64,000 bases of DNA. Origin: Elmis aenea (taxonomy: Eukaryota; Arthropoda; Insecta; Coleoptera; Elmidae). Each line of letters opens with the position of its first letter. Position 1 is the first letter of the stretch. Positions 11,801-26,800 of this stretch are shown here, piece after piece. The notes under the pieces are model-generated. The model did no database searches, was not told where the DNA came from, and worked only from the letters and a program-made list of their open reading frames with translations. Both the position numbers and the translations under genes were made by a program. Where the stretch lies: contig OX393578.1 in assembly GCA_947652605.1 (NCBI GenBank), forward strand, positions 38,569,470 through 38,633,469. Reading direction: 5' to 3'.

Positions 11801-14800
11801 AATTTTTCGTCTGTAGTGCCAAAATGGAATCCGGTAGAAAAAATCTGATTGCATAGGCGTTATTTTCTCAAAAAAAATAGCCCAAGAGACCGAAATCAGA
11901 TTTTCGCTATCTATTACGGTAACCGAGATACCCCGTAAAACATTCGAATTTGGTCCACCCTGTACGCTCAAAGTTATTACTGTTATATTTTAATGTTAAT
12001 TTGTTTTACTACAGCACTTTTAAATTGACCCTCTTGGAGTGTTACATGTTTTAGTAAAAGATGCATCAGTGTTTGTTCCATGTTATTCATTTAAAATGTA
12101 AATGAAATAGTACTGAAGTAAAATAAAATAATGAATGCCAATCACAATATGTATACAAATAAAGCTCATAGATGGTTGACAAAAATTTGGAATAAATACC
12201 AAGATGGTCAAAATAGTTCACATGCGAAAATTGGAACCCTGGATCAAATAGCGTTCTAGAAAATGTTAATGACCGATGTAGAATATTCTTCAATTGAAAA
12301 TAATTTAAAGCGAAAATTAAAACAAATTATCTGGATATACAGCAACGTTTATGGTTTATTTGGTTTTTTAAAAAGAAAATTTTAACAACCAAATAAACCA
12401 TAAACGTTCCGGTAAATCCAGATAATTTGTTTTAATTTTCGCTTTAAATTATTCACGGACGTTATCTAAACCAGCGATTCTTAAACGGGGGGCCGTGAAA
12501 GATTTTAAGGGGGTCGCGAAAAATTTATAAAACGTTTTTACTTCATAAAATATTGAAATGTTATTTTTTTTAAAAATTTTGCTCCTTATTTTACTCGAAC
12601 CATCGGAGAGATATCTTCTAAAATAAATCGTAATATTTTTGTTACTACAAACTAGGGGGCCGCGAAAGTATTTTAGGATATTTAGGGGGCCGCGACTACT
12701 AAAAGGTTAAGAACCACTGATCTAAACAACTAATAATTGAAAATAATTCAAAATATTTGTATACAAAAATTTGGCCCCTTACAGAACTGGAGACCCTGGT
12801 CAAAGGTCCCTTAATAGTGTCCAAAAGTATAAATTAAATAAGAAAGATATTTAGCGCAAATTTGGAGAAAATAATTTTACCATAAAACAGTGGTTTCCAA
12901 CCTGTGGGGCGCGCCCCCCTAGGGGGGCGCGAGACTATTGCAAGTGGGGGCAGCTATTATCAACATACTATTTTTGAATACAAACAAACAAAAAGAACTT
13001 TATTTATACAGAATGGTATATGGTATATGGTATTTATGAAATTAGATTGTCAAGAAAAGAAAAAGGGGCGCAAAAATTTTTTCATAAAAAAGGGGCACGG
13101 AGGTACAAAAAGGTTGGAAACCACTGCATAAAACATGGCATTCGGTGTCAAAAAATTTGCAAACTCTTCTTCTAAATGAGTAGTTCCGAACACCTGATAA
13201 TTGTAATCTACTAATGAAGAATTGGTTTTTGTGGCAAAATTTGCAGAGCGTTGTTAAATGACCACTATCATTGTTTTTATTTGTCAAATCTTATTGCAAT
13301 AATTAATATTGTTATAGTTTATTATAGTTAAAATTATTATTATTATTGATAGTCGTTTGCTGCGAAGGGGTCGTTGGGTGCATACATTTTTGTAACAATT
13401 TTTTTAGATAACTAAATGAGTGCCTGATATTGAGTTAAAAAAAAAAAAACTATTCATGCAGTCATTAAATGTTCTTGTGATTTTATTTATAATTTTGTTG
13501 GCATTATTAGACTAGAGAAGAACTACGAAGTGCCTTAGAAAATGAAGTTCGATCATTCCAGTCAGACAGGGAATTAGCAGGGTCATCTCTTGTAGCTTGG
13601 AATCACCAAGAATTTGAACTACATTATCAGTGTTTAGCCGACGAGGTTAAAATAGGAGACTACTTTTTAAGACTGCTTTTGGAAACGGACGATAATGATG
13701 ACTCTCCAATCCGTAGATCGTATGTCATTAAATAATTCATTTTTTTTACATCGTTAACGTAATTTGTTTTAGATATGAATTTTTTAATGATTTGTATCAT
13801 AGATTCTTATTGACTAATAAGGTAGAAATGAAGTGTATGTGTTTGCAAGCAATGTCCATAGTTTACGGAAGATATTTTGAGGACATAGGACCTTTCAGTG
13901 ATACCAAATATATTATAGGAATGTTGGAAAGGGTAAGTAAACATTCTATAATTTTAAGATCACAAGACTTTTATTTTCAATTCTTAGGGATATTAAATGA
14001 AAAATTTTTTAGTGTCTCGATAAAATGGAACGTGATCGTTTAGTCATGTTTGTGAACAAATTAATTTTACATCATCGTAATGTTCGAGAACTTCTTGAAG
14101 CAGGTGGAATTCGTATTGTAGTGGATCTCCTCACTTTAGCACATTTGCACACTTCCAGGGCTGTGATACCTACACAAACAAATGTGATCGAAGCAGGACC
14201 AGGTATGCAGCTGGTTCAAGAAAAAGAATGGTATTACAACACGGAAGAAAATGGAAGGAAAGGACCCATTAGTTTTATAGAGGTGCGTATTATCTTTTAA
14301 CATTTTTAAGGAAGTTTGTGGGTATTTACACATTTCCAAATGATTCAAGTTTTTCTAATTCACTTAATTTTTTTAGATCAAAGAACTGTTTACAAAAGGT
14401 GTGATTAATCCACGAACCCGATGTTGGGCCATGGGTATGGATGGTTGGCGAGCAGTTGCTCAGTTACCTCAACTTCGATGGTGTCTAATGGCTAAAGGTG
14501 CACCCGTACTTAATGAAAGTGAACTTGCCACTTTAATCCTTAACGTATTAATCAAAATGTGTGAATACTTTCCCAGCAGGTAAGCGACAAGTTATAAATT
14601 AGATATTCTTGAGTGCGACAGGCCCGATCACATTATTAGAATTCAGTAATAAACTGCATGCACTTTCTGGTATAGTTTTAACTCTATTGCTACATTATTA
14701 TTAAAAAATCTATTAACAATGTTTCGAGATGTGCTGAACAAAGTCTTCCTGTATGTAACAAAATATAAATAGATTTCTAGGCAAAATGCATTTAGTAGTT

Positions 14801-17800
14801 TGTGATAAATATGATTTTACCTTAACACATATTGACCAATCCCGTAAATCTACCTTTTCCTGGTTTGTTGATATAGGACTGCTCACATAGACTTACAGTA
14901 CAGGGTGGTCCAAATTCGATGGGATTGCATGGGTATCTCGCTTAATAGTCAAGTTAGAGAAACAGTTAAATTACCAAAAATATGCAGTTTTTTGAGACAA
15001 AACTCAGAACCGTTTACAAAAATATTCTATCATTTTTGGTTTTCGAGTTATTAAATAAAAAATGTTTTTTTGTCATATTAATAATGTGTCATATCTCCGT
15101 TATTGTTGTAAATATCAAAAATATTTATGGAGATTATTTTTAGATATTTTTATGTTTAATTTGATTATACTAAAAACAATTTTTTTACGCTCGCCGTTAC
15201 AAAGTTATGACACAAACTTAACTTTTTTTAAATGAAAGCGATAGTTGGCTATGACCTATTTAAATTCCTTATTTTTTTCTCATTCCAAATATATAAGGGT
15301 TGATGTATTTATTTTCAATAATACGCAAGTTACGAAGGTTTTTAGTTTTTTTTTTAAAGAGAATCATAGTAAGTTGTGAAAACAAAAAAAAACAAGGTGC
15401 AAAACCTTATAAAACTCATGTGGTACAAGTTACCAAGGTTTTTAAATTTGTTGTTGAGATAAACATCAAAAATTTTTGAACATAAAATAAACAGCAATAT
15501 ATACTACATTACTGCTGATTTCGACTTTGTTGTTGTTCAAATATTTACAATGTTTATCTCAACAACAAATTAAAAAACCTTGGTTACTTGTACCACATTG
15601 GTTTTATAAGGTTTTACACCTTGTTTGTTTTTTTGTTTTCATAGCCTACTATGATTTTCTTTTTAAAAAAACTAAAAAACCTTCGTAACTTGCGTATTAT
15701 TGAAAAAAAAAATACATCAACTCTTATACATTTGGAGTGAGGAAAAAATAAGGAATTTAAATAGGTCATAGCCAACTATCGCTCCCATTTAAAAAAAGGT
15801 AAATTTGTGTCATAACTTTTAAACGGCGAGCGTAAAAAAATTGTTTTTAGTATAATCAAATTAAACATAAAAATATCTAAAAATAATCTTTATAAATATT
15901 TTCGATATTTACAACAATAACGGAGATATGACACATTATTAATATGACAAAAAAAAACACTTTTTATTCAATAACTCGAAAACCGGAAATGATAGAATAT
16001 TTTTGAAAACGGTTCTGAGTTAATCCTAAAAAACTACACATTTTTGATAATTTAACCATTTCTCTATCTTAAATATTAACCGAGATACCCATGCCATCCC
16101 ATCGAATTTGGACCACCCTGTACTTAATCATTTACCTGAGGACCGAGTTATTATTACCGGCCCTCTAAATACATTTCAAAGTAATCGCTACAGCCTCGTT
16201 CTAATTAATCAAGTTACTTGAATTTAAGTCGCTTGAATACAAGTAACTTGAAAGTACTTTACCAATGGGAACCTGATATTTACTTGACTTGATATAAACT
16301 TGAGGCTAACTTTCAAGTTTCTTTTAAGTTTTAACACGTTGAGCGCCGCATGATTCCCAATTTTTTTATTACCAATTTCAGAACAGTGTTAAAAATTCTA
16401 TGTTCGTTTCAAGAAAAAAGTTATCCAGAAATGTGTTTTTACTAATTTTTGTGTAATTGCATAAACTAGCAATATTTTTATTTTTGAAATATCTACTAAT
16501 TTTTGTGTAATTGCATAAACTAGCAATATTTTTATTTTTGAAATATCTAAATTATTTTATTGCGTTATGTAGCTTGATTAAGTAATACTTTAAAATGTTA
16601 ATGTGTAATTATTTGTTGTTTAATTTAAAGCAAACAGTTAACACCTGCATAATCATTTTATAGAGATCAAGATGATGCAATAATTAGACCATTGCCAAAA
16701 GTTAAACGTCTACTTTCTGAACCACTGTGTCTTGGGCACATTGTGCAGTTACTGCTAACTTTTGATCCAATTTTGGTTGAGAAGGTTGCTACTTTATTAT
16801 GTGAAGTAATGCGAGACAATCCAGAAATGTCCATAGTTTACCTGACCGGAGTATTTTACTTTATACTAATGTACACCGGCAGCAATGTTTTACCGGTTGC
16901 CAGGTTCTTAAAACTTACCCATATGAAACAAGCTTTCAAAGCTGATGATGTAAGTATAAATTTCATGTTTAGTGTTGGGTAGAACTGACTTTTTTAACCT
17001 GGTTTCTAGTCTTCCACCTCTGACATAATGCAAAGAAGTATTTTGGGACAATTACTACCCGAAGCAATGGTCAACTATTTGGAAAACCATGGGGCTGAAA
17101 AGTTTGCTCAGATATTTTTAGGAGAATTCGACACCCCAGAAGCCATTTGGAACACAGAAATGAGGTAAAATTGCACAACTAGCTTTTATTACAGAATAGT
17201 TAATCATTGTAATAAATTACAGACGGATGTTGATAGAAAAAATAGCGGCACATATTGCAGACTTTACTCCTCGGTTGCGTAGTCATACAATGGCACGGTA
17301 CCACTATATCGCTATACCTGCTGTGAGATATCCCCAATTAGAGCATGAGTTGTTCTGCAGTATATTTTATTTACGACATCTTTGTGATAACACCAAGTTC
17401 CCTGATTGGCCCATACCAGATCCTGTAAGCGAATTTTTAGAGTTTTTATAGTTTGAGAAAATTTTCAATATGCATTTTATTGCATTTTTTGCATCTTACA
17501 TGTCGTACAGTCTAAGCATATTAATTTATTGGGATTTTATTTGATCCAAAGTAGTGACATTTTTTATTTTGCTCAAAATTTATTTACTTACTACTCAATT
17601 TTTATTTTTGGCTTAATTTTTAATGAAAACAGTAAGCTGTTATATAAAACATAAAAATTTCTGCCTCCTCGTTTTATTAGAAAAAAACATACCAGTAGTC
17701 CCAGTTTGGTATTCGCACCTTTAAAAGTACTAAATCATTTAACTTAAAATAATGGAAATTGCTAGGCTTATATTATAAACAGTTAAACATCTTTTGGCAA

Positions 17801-20800
17801 TACTGCGGCTTATATTTATTCATTTGTTTTTCTATTATGCAACCATCTTTAATTTTTTCAAATAGCACTATGAGTCATGTGGGGCATCATTTTAAAGAGA
17901 ATTTCATTCTTTATACAGGAGTGCAAAAATGTTAATGTTACATAGATGAAGTTTTTAAAATAACTATAAAATGTCATGAGACGACTCAATAGGTAAAGGT
18001 AGGCCTACTAGGGTTTCTCATACTTGACCATTTTGCTTGTCCCGGGATTCCGGGAAGAAATCGGCCTTTGTCCCGGGCTTTCCTGGGATCCCGGGATGTA
18101 ATAAATTATGTCAATATTTTTGAATAAATAATCCAAAAAATGAAGGGAGCGGTTTGCTCCACAATTATTATAAACAATTAAATAATATTGGTGAGAGAAA
18201 CATACATTTGGGAAATATAACCATTCTATTGCAATTTCATATTTATGAACACAATATTATAATTTTTGCAATGAACTTTTGTAATGTGATTTAAGAAAAC
18301 AAAGGTGATCTGTGCTTCGATCACTTGCTCTTTTTCTTGATTTGTTAACAAGAAGTCCTGCTGTATAAAATGTTCTCAGTCTCTATTGCTAAAGGTAATA
18401 TTGTCTTGAGAGCATCTAGCAGCAAAGAAACATAGTTTTTATCTATAAAATTTCATTTATAAGCTATTTTGCTTCGCATTACCAGGGTACACAAAATATA
18501 ACTGTAAAAGTATTTTGAAGATATTAAATTTGTCATGGAGACCAGGCTTTTTTACGCCAAACTAAAAGCAAAAATATAAAAAAGAAAAATTATTTTGAAA
18601 TAAAAATAAAGTTTTTCCATAATTTACTGTTAGTAAAGATATTTATAATAAATTCTGATAAGTTATGATAGTATTACAACAATGAATTAAATGAAGTGAT
18701 TAATTTTTAGGGATTTAGTTAGTTAAATAGTTTCCTGTGTATTTTTTTTTAAATATGCCTATGTATAGTTCATTTCAAGATATTATGCGGATTTCGGGTT
18801 TTATGGCTAATTAACTGTTATCAGCTTAGGGAGGGTACTTCTTAGAATTGACCTGTTCACACCTTCTGTTTACATCAACAAGGCAATAACCTCAGGACCG
18901 TATTTATAATAAATTACTTTATTGTAAATTATACAGATGTTAAGTACATTGTCAGAGGGAAACTCAAATAATACAAACAAGTTATTGTGGATAAAATATT
19001 CCTTGAATTCGGTTCTGTGCTACTAACACCCTGCCAATAATCAAGTCCTCATTAGTGTAGGAGGGGCTGTGCTTAAGCTTAATAGGCCATAAAACCCGAA
19101 ATCCGCATAATATCTTGAAATGAACTATAACAACAAAACAAAAGTATCATCAAATGATATTTACAGTTTTTGTTTTATGTAACATAGTCTTTGCACTGCT
19201 GTATTAAGAATGAAATTCTTTTTAAAATGATGACCCATGGTGCTGTTTAAAACAGTTAAAGATAGCAGCATAACAGAAAAATAAAAATTAATAAATACAT
19301 GCTGCAGTAGCACCTAATGTTAAATTGTTTATAATATAAGCCTACCAATTTCCATTATTTTAAGTTAAATGGTTTAGAACTTTCAAAAGTACAAATACCA
19401 AACTGGGACAATCAGTATATTCTTACAATTGTGAAATTCTCTAATCTTATTGCCTTGTCAGTCGAAAAGTAAAACCCAATTCAAATTGGTGTTCAACGAT
19501 TCAGTCACAAATATTCATAGCTTTGGCACAAAAACCTAAACAAATCCAGTAAATTTAAATTGTAGTATTGCATAATAAAGTTGTCAACAAAAAAACGTGA
19601 AAAAACTTATACAGAGTGATTGAAATTCGAGTTTAAGCATGGGAATCTCGCTTATTATAAAAGCTAGAGTATAGGTTTAAATTTGGCAAAGTTGCTAAAT
19701 TCGATGTTCATTGATAATCCAAAGAGAAATTGGAAATATCTCAAACGGTATCCGAGAAAATTAGAAAAAACCGGTAAATACGATTTTTGAAAATCGTCTA
19801 TAACTCTTTTGGAATACGTAATATTTCAAATGTGTAAAAACATTGTCGAAGCAACTTTTTAAGTCGAATCGGATGGTGGTCACAAACTTTTCCTAGTTTG
19901 ATGTGTTTTTGTTTTATGACAACCAACTTTATTTTTTCTTATGAGCGCAATTTTTGCTAATTACATAATCAAATAGCATTTATTTTTCTGAATCCATTGA
20001 TGTATCACACATGGTATTTTACTTTTTCTTTCATTGTCAAATTTCAAAAAATATGCTTTAAACAATAACCATTATAAATCAGGTTGGCCGGTCATTGTAG
20101 TTTATGTTGTTTCCATGACAACCAATTAACAAACTGAAAGTTTTGAAAGCCTATTACTTGTCAGATTAATAAATTTGTAAAAATGAACTTTAATACGAAG
20201 TAAAACGCGATATGCTGCGAATTTTTTATACTGTTCTTTTAAGTTTTGTTATACTTTATCATATGCTTAAAAAAAAAACTGAAGTTTCTATTTAACGTAA
20301 AAAGTAGTGTTTTTTCCGGATCTGTTTATAATAAAAATGTTTTTTTTTAATTTGCATCTGAAACCTTTCTGCCATATTATCTTCTAGGTTTGGCAAAAGC
20401 CCCATATTTCCCAACGTACAAAAACATGTGCGCGAGGGTTGTCTTCTATCAGGATATGTTTCTGCATACCGTTGACATAGAATTCCTATTCAATTAATAA
20501 AAAATTGACAGCCTATCGCGTTTTTCTTCGTTATTAAAGTTTATTTTTACGAATTTATTAATGTGACAAGTAATAGGCTTTCAAAACTTTTAGTTTGTTG
20601 ATTGATTGTCATGGAAACAACATAAACTACAACGACCGGCCTACCTGATTTGTAGTAGTTTTTGTTTAAAACCCTTTTTGTTAAATTTGGCGATTAATAA
20701 AGAACTAAAATACCATGTGATATATCAATGGATTCAGAAAAATAAATGCTATTTTATAATGTAAATAGCAAAAATTGCGCTCATAAGAAAAAATAAAGTT

Positions 20801-23800
20801 GGTTGTCATTAAACAAAAACACATCGATCTAGGAACATTTTGTGACCACCATCCGATTCGGCTTAAAAAGTTGCTTCGGCAATGTTGTTACCTATTTGAA
20901 ATATTACATATTCCAAAGGAGTTGTAGGCGGTTTTCAAAAATCGTATTTTCCGGTTTTTCCTAATTTTCTCGGATACTGTTTGAGATATTTCCAAATTCT
21001 CTTCGGATTATTAATAAGCACCAAATTTAGACCCTTTGCCAAATTTAAACCTATACTCTACCTATTATCATTAGCGAGATCCCCATGCTTAAACTCGAAT
21101 TTCAATCACCCTGTATATAAATCAATATACCCTTTTTTATCGAATAAGAATAACAAAATTTATTTTCCTTAATCTCAAAATGTGCAGAATAGGCTGTGTA
21201 GTCTTTTTTTAAATAAATTAGAACATTTTTAGAATAGCGAGATAGTCACACTAACGTATTGCTTCGCTGTTATTTTACAACTTTATTAATTAGTACTGAT
21301 TGGTTTGTTGTTTCTATATATAAAAACATATTAAGTTTATATTATAATATTTAGTATAATTCTAGGTAAAATTATTAAAAGATGTACTAGAAGCATGGCG
21401 TTCTGAAGTTGAAAAGAAACCTCCGATTATGACGGTAGAAGAGGCTTACAAAAATCTTGGCTTGGTAGGCTGTAACCATGAAGAATCTATTGTCCGTAAA
21501 GCGTATTACAGACTCGCCCAACAGTTTCACCCAGATAAAAATCCAGATGGGAGAGTAAGACTTCCCGAATTTATCGTTTCAACCCACGTGATGTTTTGTA
21601 ATTGCAGGAACGTTTTGAACAAGTTAATCAAGCGTACGAGTTTCTGTGTAGTCGAAGTTGTTGGACTGGTGATGGACCAAATCCTAATAATATTGTGCTA
21701 GTGCTTCGTACCCAAAGCATTCTTTTCCATCGGCATTCTGAAGGTACGTTTAACAAGTTTTTGTAGAGTTTATTTATGTGATGCATAAATTATATTTTGT
21801 TAATTTTTCTTTTCTAGAACTGCAACCTTATAAATATGCAGGATATCCACAACTAATAAAAACAATTCAAATGGAAACCGCAGATGAACAACTGTTTTCC
21901 AAAAGTGTCCCATTATTATCAGCTGCCAGCGAACTTGCCTATCATACAGTACATTGCTCAGCTTTGAATGCTGAGGAACTTAGAAGAGAGAATGGATTGG
22001 AGGTAATTTTACTGTTTAACAAACTACCAAATAATAGAGTTGTCAATCACACAAAAATATATATCTCATATTGTGAAAGCCTACATGGCAAACTAATTTT
22101 ACAGCACAATATTTTCTTCTACGCTGCTTACAAATTATAATTACTACTCTATCAAATTTTCTGTATTCACATGCAAACTAAATCATCGGATGTTTTCAAT
22201 CCCAAATATCTAGATTATAATTGTTGATTGAAAAAAATTGTTTTGTTAGAAGTTTCAAATATTTTTATTTGGTTTAAAATGGCAATATTTATGAGTTTAA
22301 ACATTGCTTAGTTTCTGAGACACAGAACACACACACTACTGAGATCATACATGACTGAGATAAATGACAACTTTATTTTATATTATTTAAAACTACAATA
22401 ATTGTCGTTTGTTTCACAGAATTCTAGTTGTAACTATTTTAACTTATTTTTGAGTTGTCTAAAGATTTTTAAAAAATACACCAATTTATGTATTATAAAA
22501 AATGAAAAAAATTGCTTTTATTTATTGTTGGAGTAACTGTTTTCAGTAAAAAGTACTAATCCAGGGGTTTCCAACCTATTTTTAAGCATCAACCCATTTT
22601 ACAAGGAAAAAAATTCCACAACCCTCATTGTTTTTTAGTCCAACTTAAAATTTTTGACATTTTTTATTGTCTAATTATATTCAACGAAAGCAAACAGGAG
22701 TCTTAAAAGGTGGCATTGTCCCTCTATACAGGGTGTCCCAGATTACATTTCCAGCATGGGGATCTCACTTATTATAAGAGATACAGGTTTGTTTAAATTA
22801 GATGAATTATTCCTTAGTATGAGAGGAGCCACAATCAAGTTTTAAAAGTACAAAATTCGTCGTACTTTAGATGTTATAGCAAAAAATATGAAAATGTCCG
22901 ATTTCTTTTTTCTCTCATACCTTTTTTGTCTTAATCATTAGAACAATTTTATTTGTACTTTTTAATGGAGAATGTAACTTTTATTTTAGGTTATTTTTAA
23001 CACCTACCATTTTCGAGATATTACCCCTAACTTCATTTTTTCATATGGGCCGCGAAGTTGGCTATGGAATAGTTGAATGTGCTTTTTTTTCCTCCTTATA
23101 ATGAGATATTGCTTGCTACATTTATTTTTATAAATAAGTCACAAAATCAAGAAAAATCGTATTTTACCCATCACTTATCAAGTTATCTATGAAAATAAAA
23201 ACAAAAAACAACTAATTAAATGTCAAATGACAGTTACCGTTTGTCTGCGGTATCATTTATTATAATTTCACATTATTGTTGTGTAATTCGATAGTCTTTG
23301 TAGTAACTGTTATAATGTTGGCAACATTTAAAAATAGCGAAAAATTTGACATGTTGAGATGCTACATTGTTTGCCATAAAAACTGTGTAGAAGCTGAGCG
23401 AATATACTTAGAGCTATATCCCGAGAAAAGGCAACGAAGAATGGGTAATTACAAAAATTTGGAAATAAATTTAAAAGTATATGGTTTTTTCGACAAACCA
23501 ACCAAAAATCCAAAACAAATCAATAATTAATTAGAATTATTTATTTTACACAGTTTCTATTGCAAATAATGTGGCATTTCAACATATAAAATTTTTAATT
23601 AGTTGTAAATGTGCCAATAATTATATGATAACAAATTTGCTACAAAGACCATCGAATTACACAAAAATACTAAACAATTCTAATAAATGATACCGCAGAC
23701 AAATGGTAACTGTCATTTGACATTTAATTAGTTGTTTTTTGTTTTTATTTTCATAGTAGCTTGATAAGTGATGGGTAAAATACGATTTTTCTTGATTTTG

Positions 23801-26800
23801 TGACTTATTTATAAAAATAAACGTAGCAAGTAATATCTCATTTTAAAGAAAAAAAAAAGCTCATTCAACTATTCCATAGCCAACTCTGTGGCCCATAAGA
23901 AAAAATGAAGTTAGGGGTAATATCTCGAAAATGGTAGGTGTTAAAAATAATCTAAAATAACAGTTACATTCTCCATTAAAAAGTACTTTGAAAAAGTACA
24001 AATAAAATTGTTCTAATGATTAAGACAAAAAAGTTATGAGAGAAAAAAGAAATTCGACATTTTCATATTTTTTGCTATAACATCTGAAGCACGAGGAATT
24101 TTGTACTTTTAAAACTTGATTGTGGCTCCTCTCATACTAAGGAATAATTCATCTAATTTAAACAAACCTGTATCTCTTATAATAAGCGAGATCCCCATGC
24201 TGGAAATGTAATCTGGGACACCCTGTATAGCACCCAAAACACATATTGCTAACAATTTTAAGATAATTATCGTTAGTGTTTGGATTTTTTAGTCGCTCGT
24301 GTGTTATACATTGGTGTAACTCCATTGTTTGTGGTCCGATTTTGGTGAACAAAAACGTGAATGAAATGGCTCCTCAAATACTTGAACTGAATTGGATTTC
24401 AATTTTTTTCAAGTTGAACTTAAATGTCAAACGATAGTCCTTTTTTTCCAAATCTACTTTTTTACAAAATCTGGTAGACATTTTTTTTTCTGAATTCAAT
24501 GATGTATTCATAAGTTAATTTTAGTGCTAAACTAATAAGAAGTAAAAAATAAAAGTTTAATTTGGAAAAAAAAATTGACTATCGTTTGACTTCTGAATAG
24601 TGCGATAGTTTTAAAACAAATGAATTTTGTTAACAAAAGTAAAAAAATCACTAATAGAACATCAACCCCCAAGAGACTCCTTAAGGTTCATGGACCCCCA
24701 ACCGACCTCTACAGGTTCATAGACCCCTGTAATGCCCGCCACTCACGATCCAACGCCGCAGTATAATTATTGTGTTGTACTGCAGCAGACAAACTTGTTT
24801 GTCTACGGTCCCAATCGTACAATCTTGTTGAATCGCGCCCATACACGATCAACAACACTTCAATTTCGTCGCATCCAACACAATCGTACTGCAACGTTGG
24901 ATCGTGAGTGGCGGGCATAATACTGAATCATTTATGTCTATACAGGGTGTGTATAAATTGGCGGAAGCGCTACACGTGGCGATGTTCTTCGTAAAATTCC
25001 AAGTCGAAAATCTTAATACAAAAATGATGTGCCATGCTTGCTGTGTCTGCAAGAGGTCCTCAAAGTTTTGACATTCAGTCTTTTAATAAGAGTTATTATT
25101 TAATATTTTTTAATGAAAAGCTGCGATTTGGAATAAAAATAAATTTCGAATAGTATTTTTTCCTAGATATTGTGTTTTTCCTTTCAAAAATTGGGGTGTT
25201 GAAAATATGTTAATCACTGATTTGAATTAAAATAATACACATGGCAACTGGCAACATTTTCATTAGCTGTCATCTCTGTTTTTCTCGTAATTATTTCTGG
25301 TTTGTGTTAGACGATATCTAAAAGTTTGCAACTATGTTTACAAACTGAAGGCTTTCAGTTCGAACAAAAATTGTAAATACCTAAGTAAAAATTGCTGATA
25401 AAAAAATGTCCAAACGCAAATCAATGTATGCAATGTTGCCAAATTTTTGTTTCTTTAAATGGTTCCTGAGGCCATAGGAAGCATGGTACAACATTTTTGT
25501 ATTAAGATTTTCGACTTAGAATTTTACGAGGAACATCGTCACGTGTAGCGCTTCCGCCAATTTATACACACCCTGTATGTAGATTTTTTTACTACAATTT
25601 ATTATATTCATATTTTTATTTGTGTAAGTGTTATATTTTGCCACCCCAGACCCATAAATAATATAGGAAATTTTTTTGCATGCCATTCAAATTATTGTCG
25701 CATGCCACCTATTGGCATGCGTGCAAAGAGTTACCAACCCCTGCATAAAGCTGTGTTCACATAAAAAAGTATTGTATTGTAGCGTAAGCAAAGTTAAGTA
25801 TACGAATATCAAATGCTAGCGTTCACATAAGCAAAGTAGTGGAATTGCGTTGCAAGAGGCGTGGTAAGACTTTGCAACGCCAAGCTTCTTGCAATACCAC
25901 ACCCATAACAAGAACAAGTCACAGTGGATTAACCCTGCGTATGTGTGTGGTAATCGCCTTTAGTGTACAAACACTACAATACAATGCAATACTTTTCTAT
26001 GTGAACGCAGTTTAAGACTATTTAATTATTTTGATTTTAATTATTGAAATAATATACACCATAATTTACAACTTTGTACATAATTTATGAACTGTGCTGT
26101 ATCATCATAATCAATTACAACCATCAATTATTTTAGGTGTTATTGGAAGCATATACACGTTGTGTAAATGTTTTAAATAACTCATCGAAGCCAAATGAGA
26201 CTAGTGTACAAGTTTGTCAACATGTGACGAAATGTTACAGTGTGGCAGCACAATTTCCAGCTTGCCGAGAAAGAATTATTGATTTACCCCAACTTATCAA
26301 AGATTTATGTAGGATACTATATTTTAAGGTAAAATTAAACTTATTGTATTTAAAAATCTTAGTTGTTAATTATTTATTATAATTGTATGTGTTTATTTTC
26401 AGCACTTAACAAAACTATGTTTTGTGGCAACGGAATGCGTTTCTGCACTGTCGATCGATTCGATTTTGCAGATGCAACTTTTAAAATCCGGCGCCCTTTG
26501 GCATCTGTTATTATTCATGTTTAACTATGATTTTACACTGGACGAAGGTGGTGTTGAACGTACTGAAGATGCCAATCAACAAGAAATCGCTAATCGTCTA
26601 GCAAAAGAATCAGTTAAAGCTTGTGCTCGATTAGGGGGCTACTTTCCGGGTGAATTAGAAACACCACATAATCCAGTCACACGAGGTATAGTGGAAGGTT
26701 TGCTAACTCCTTATATAGCAGATCAACTTGGAAATAATAAACCAGAAGATGTAAGTAGGATTTATTGATGTTTGTTTTTTGTGAATGAAAAAATGTGATG

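Larger units (their letters stand above)
22562..25743. mobile_element. Possible hAT-type element enclosing several later insertions
   Basis: CAGGGGTTTCCAACC at 22562 and its near-complement GTTACCAACCCCTG ending at 25743 have hAT-like termini in inverted orientation. The foldback at 22729, the half element near 24315, the MITE at 24733 and the foldback at 24943 lie between them. No matching 8-bp duplication was found, so the pairing of these two ends is uncertain. Confidence 0.4.
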
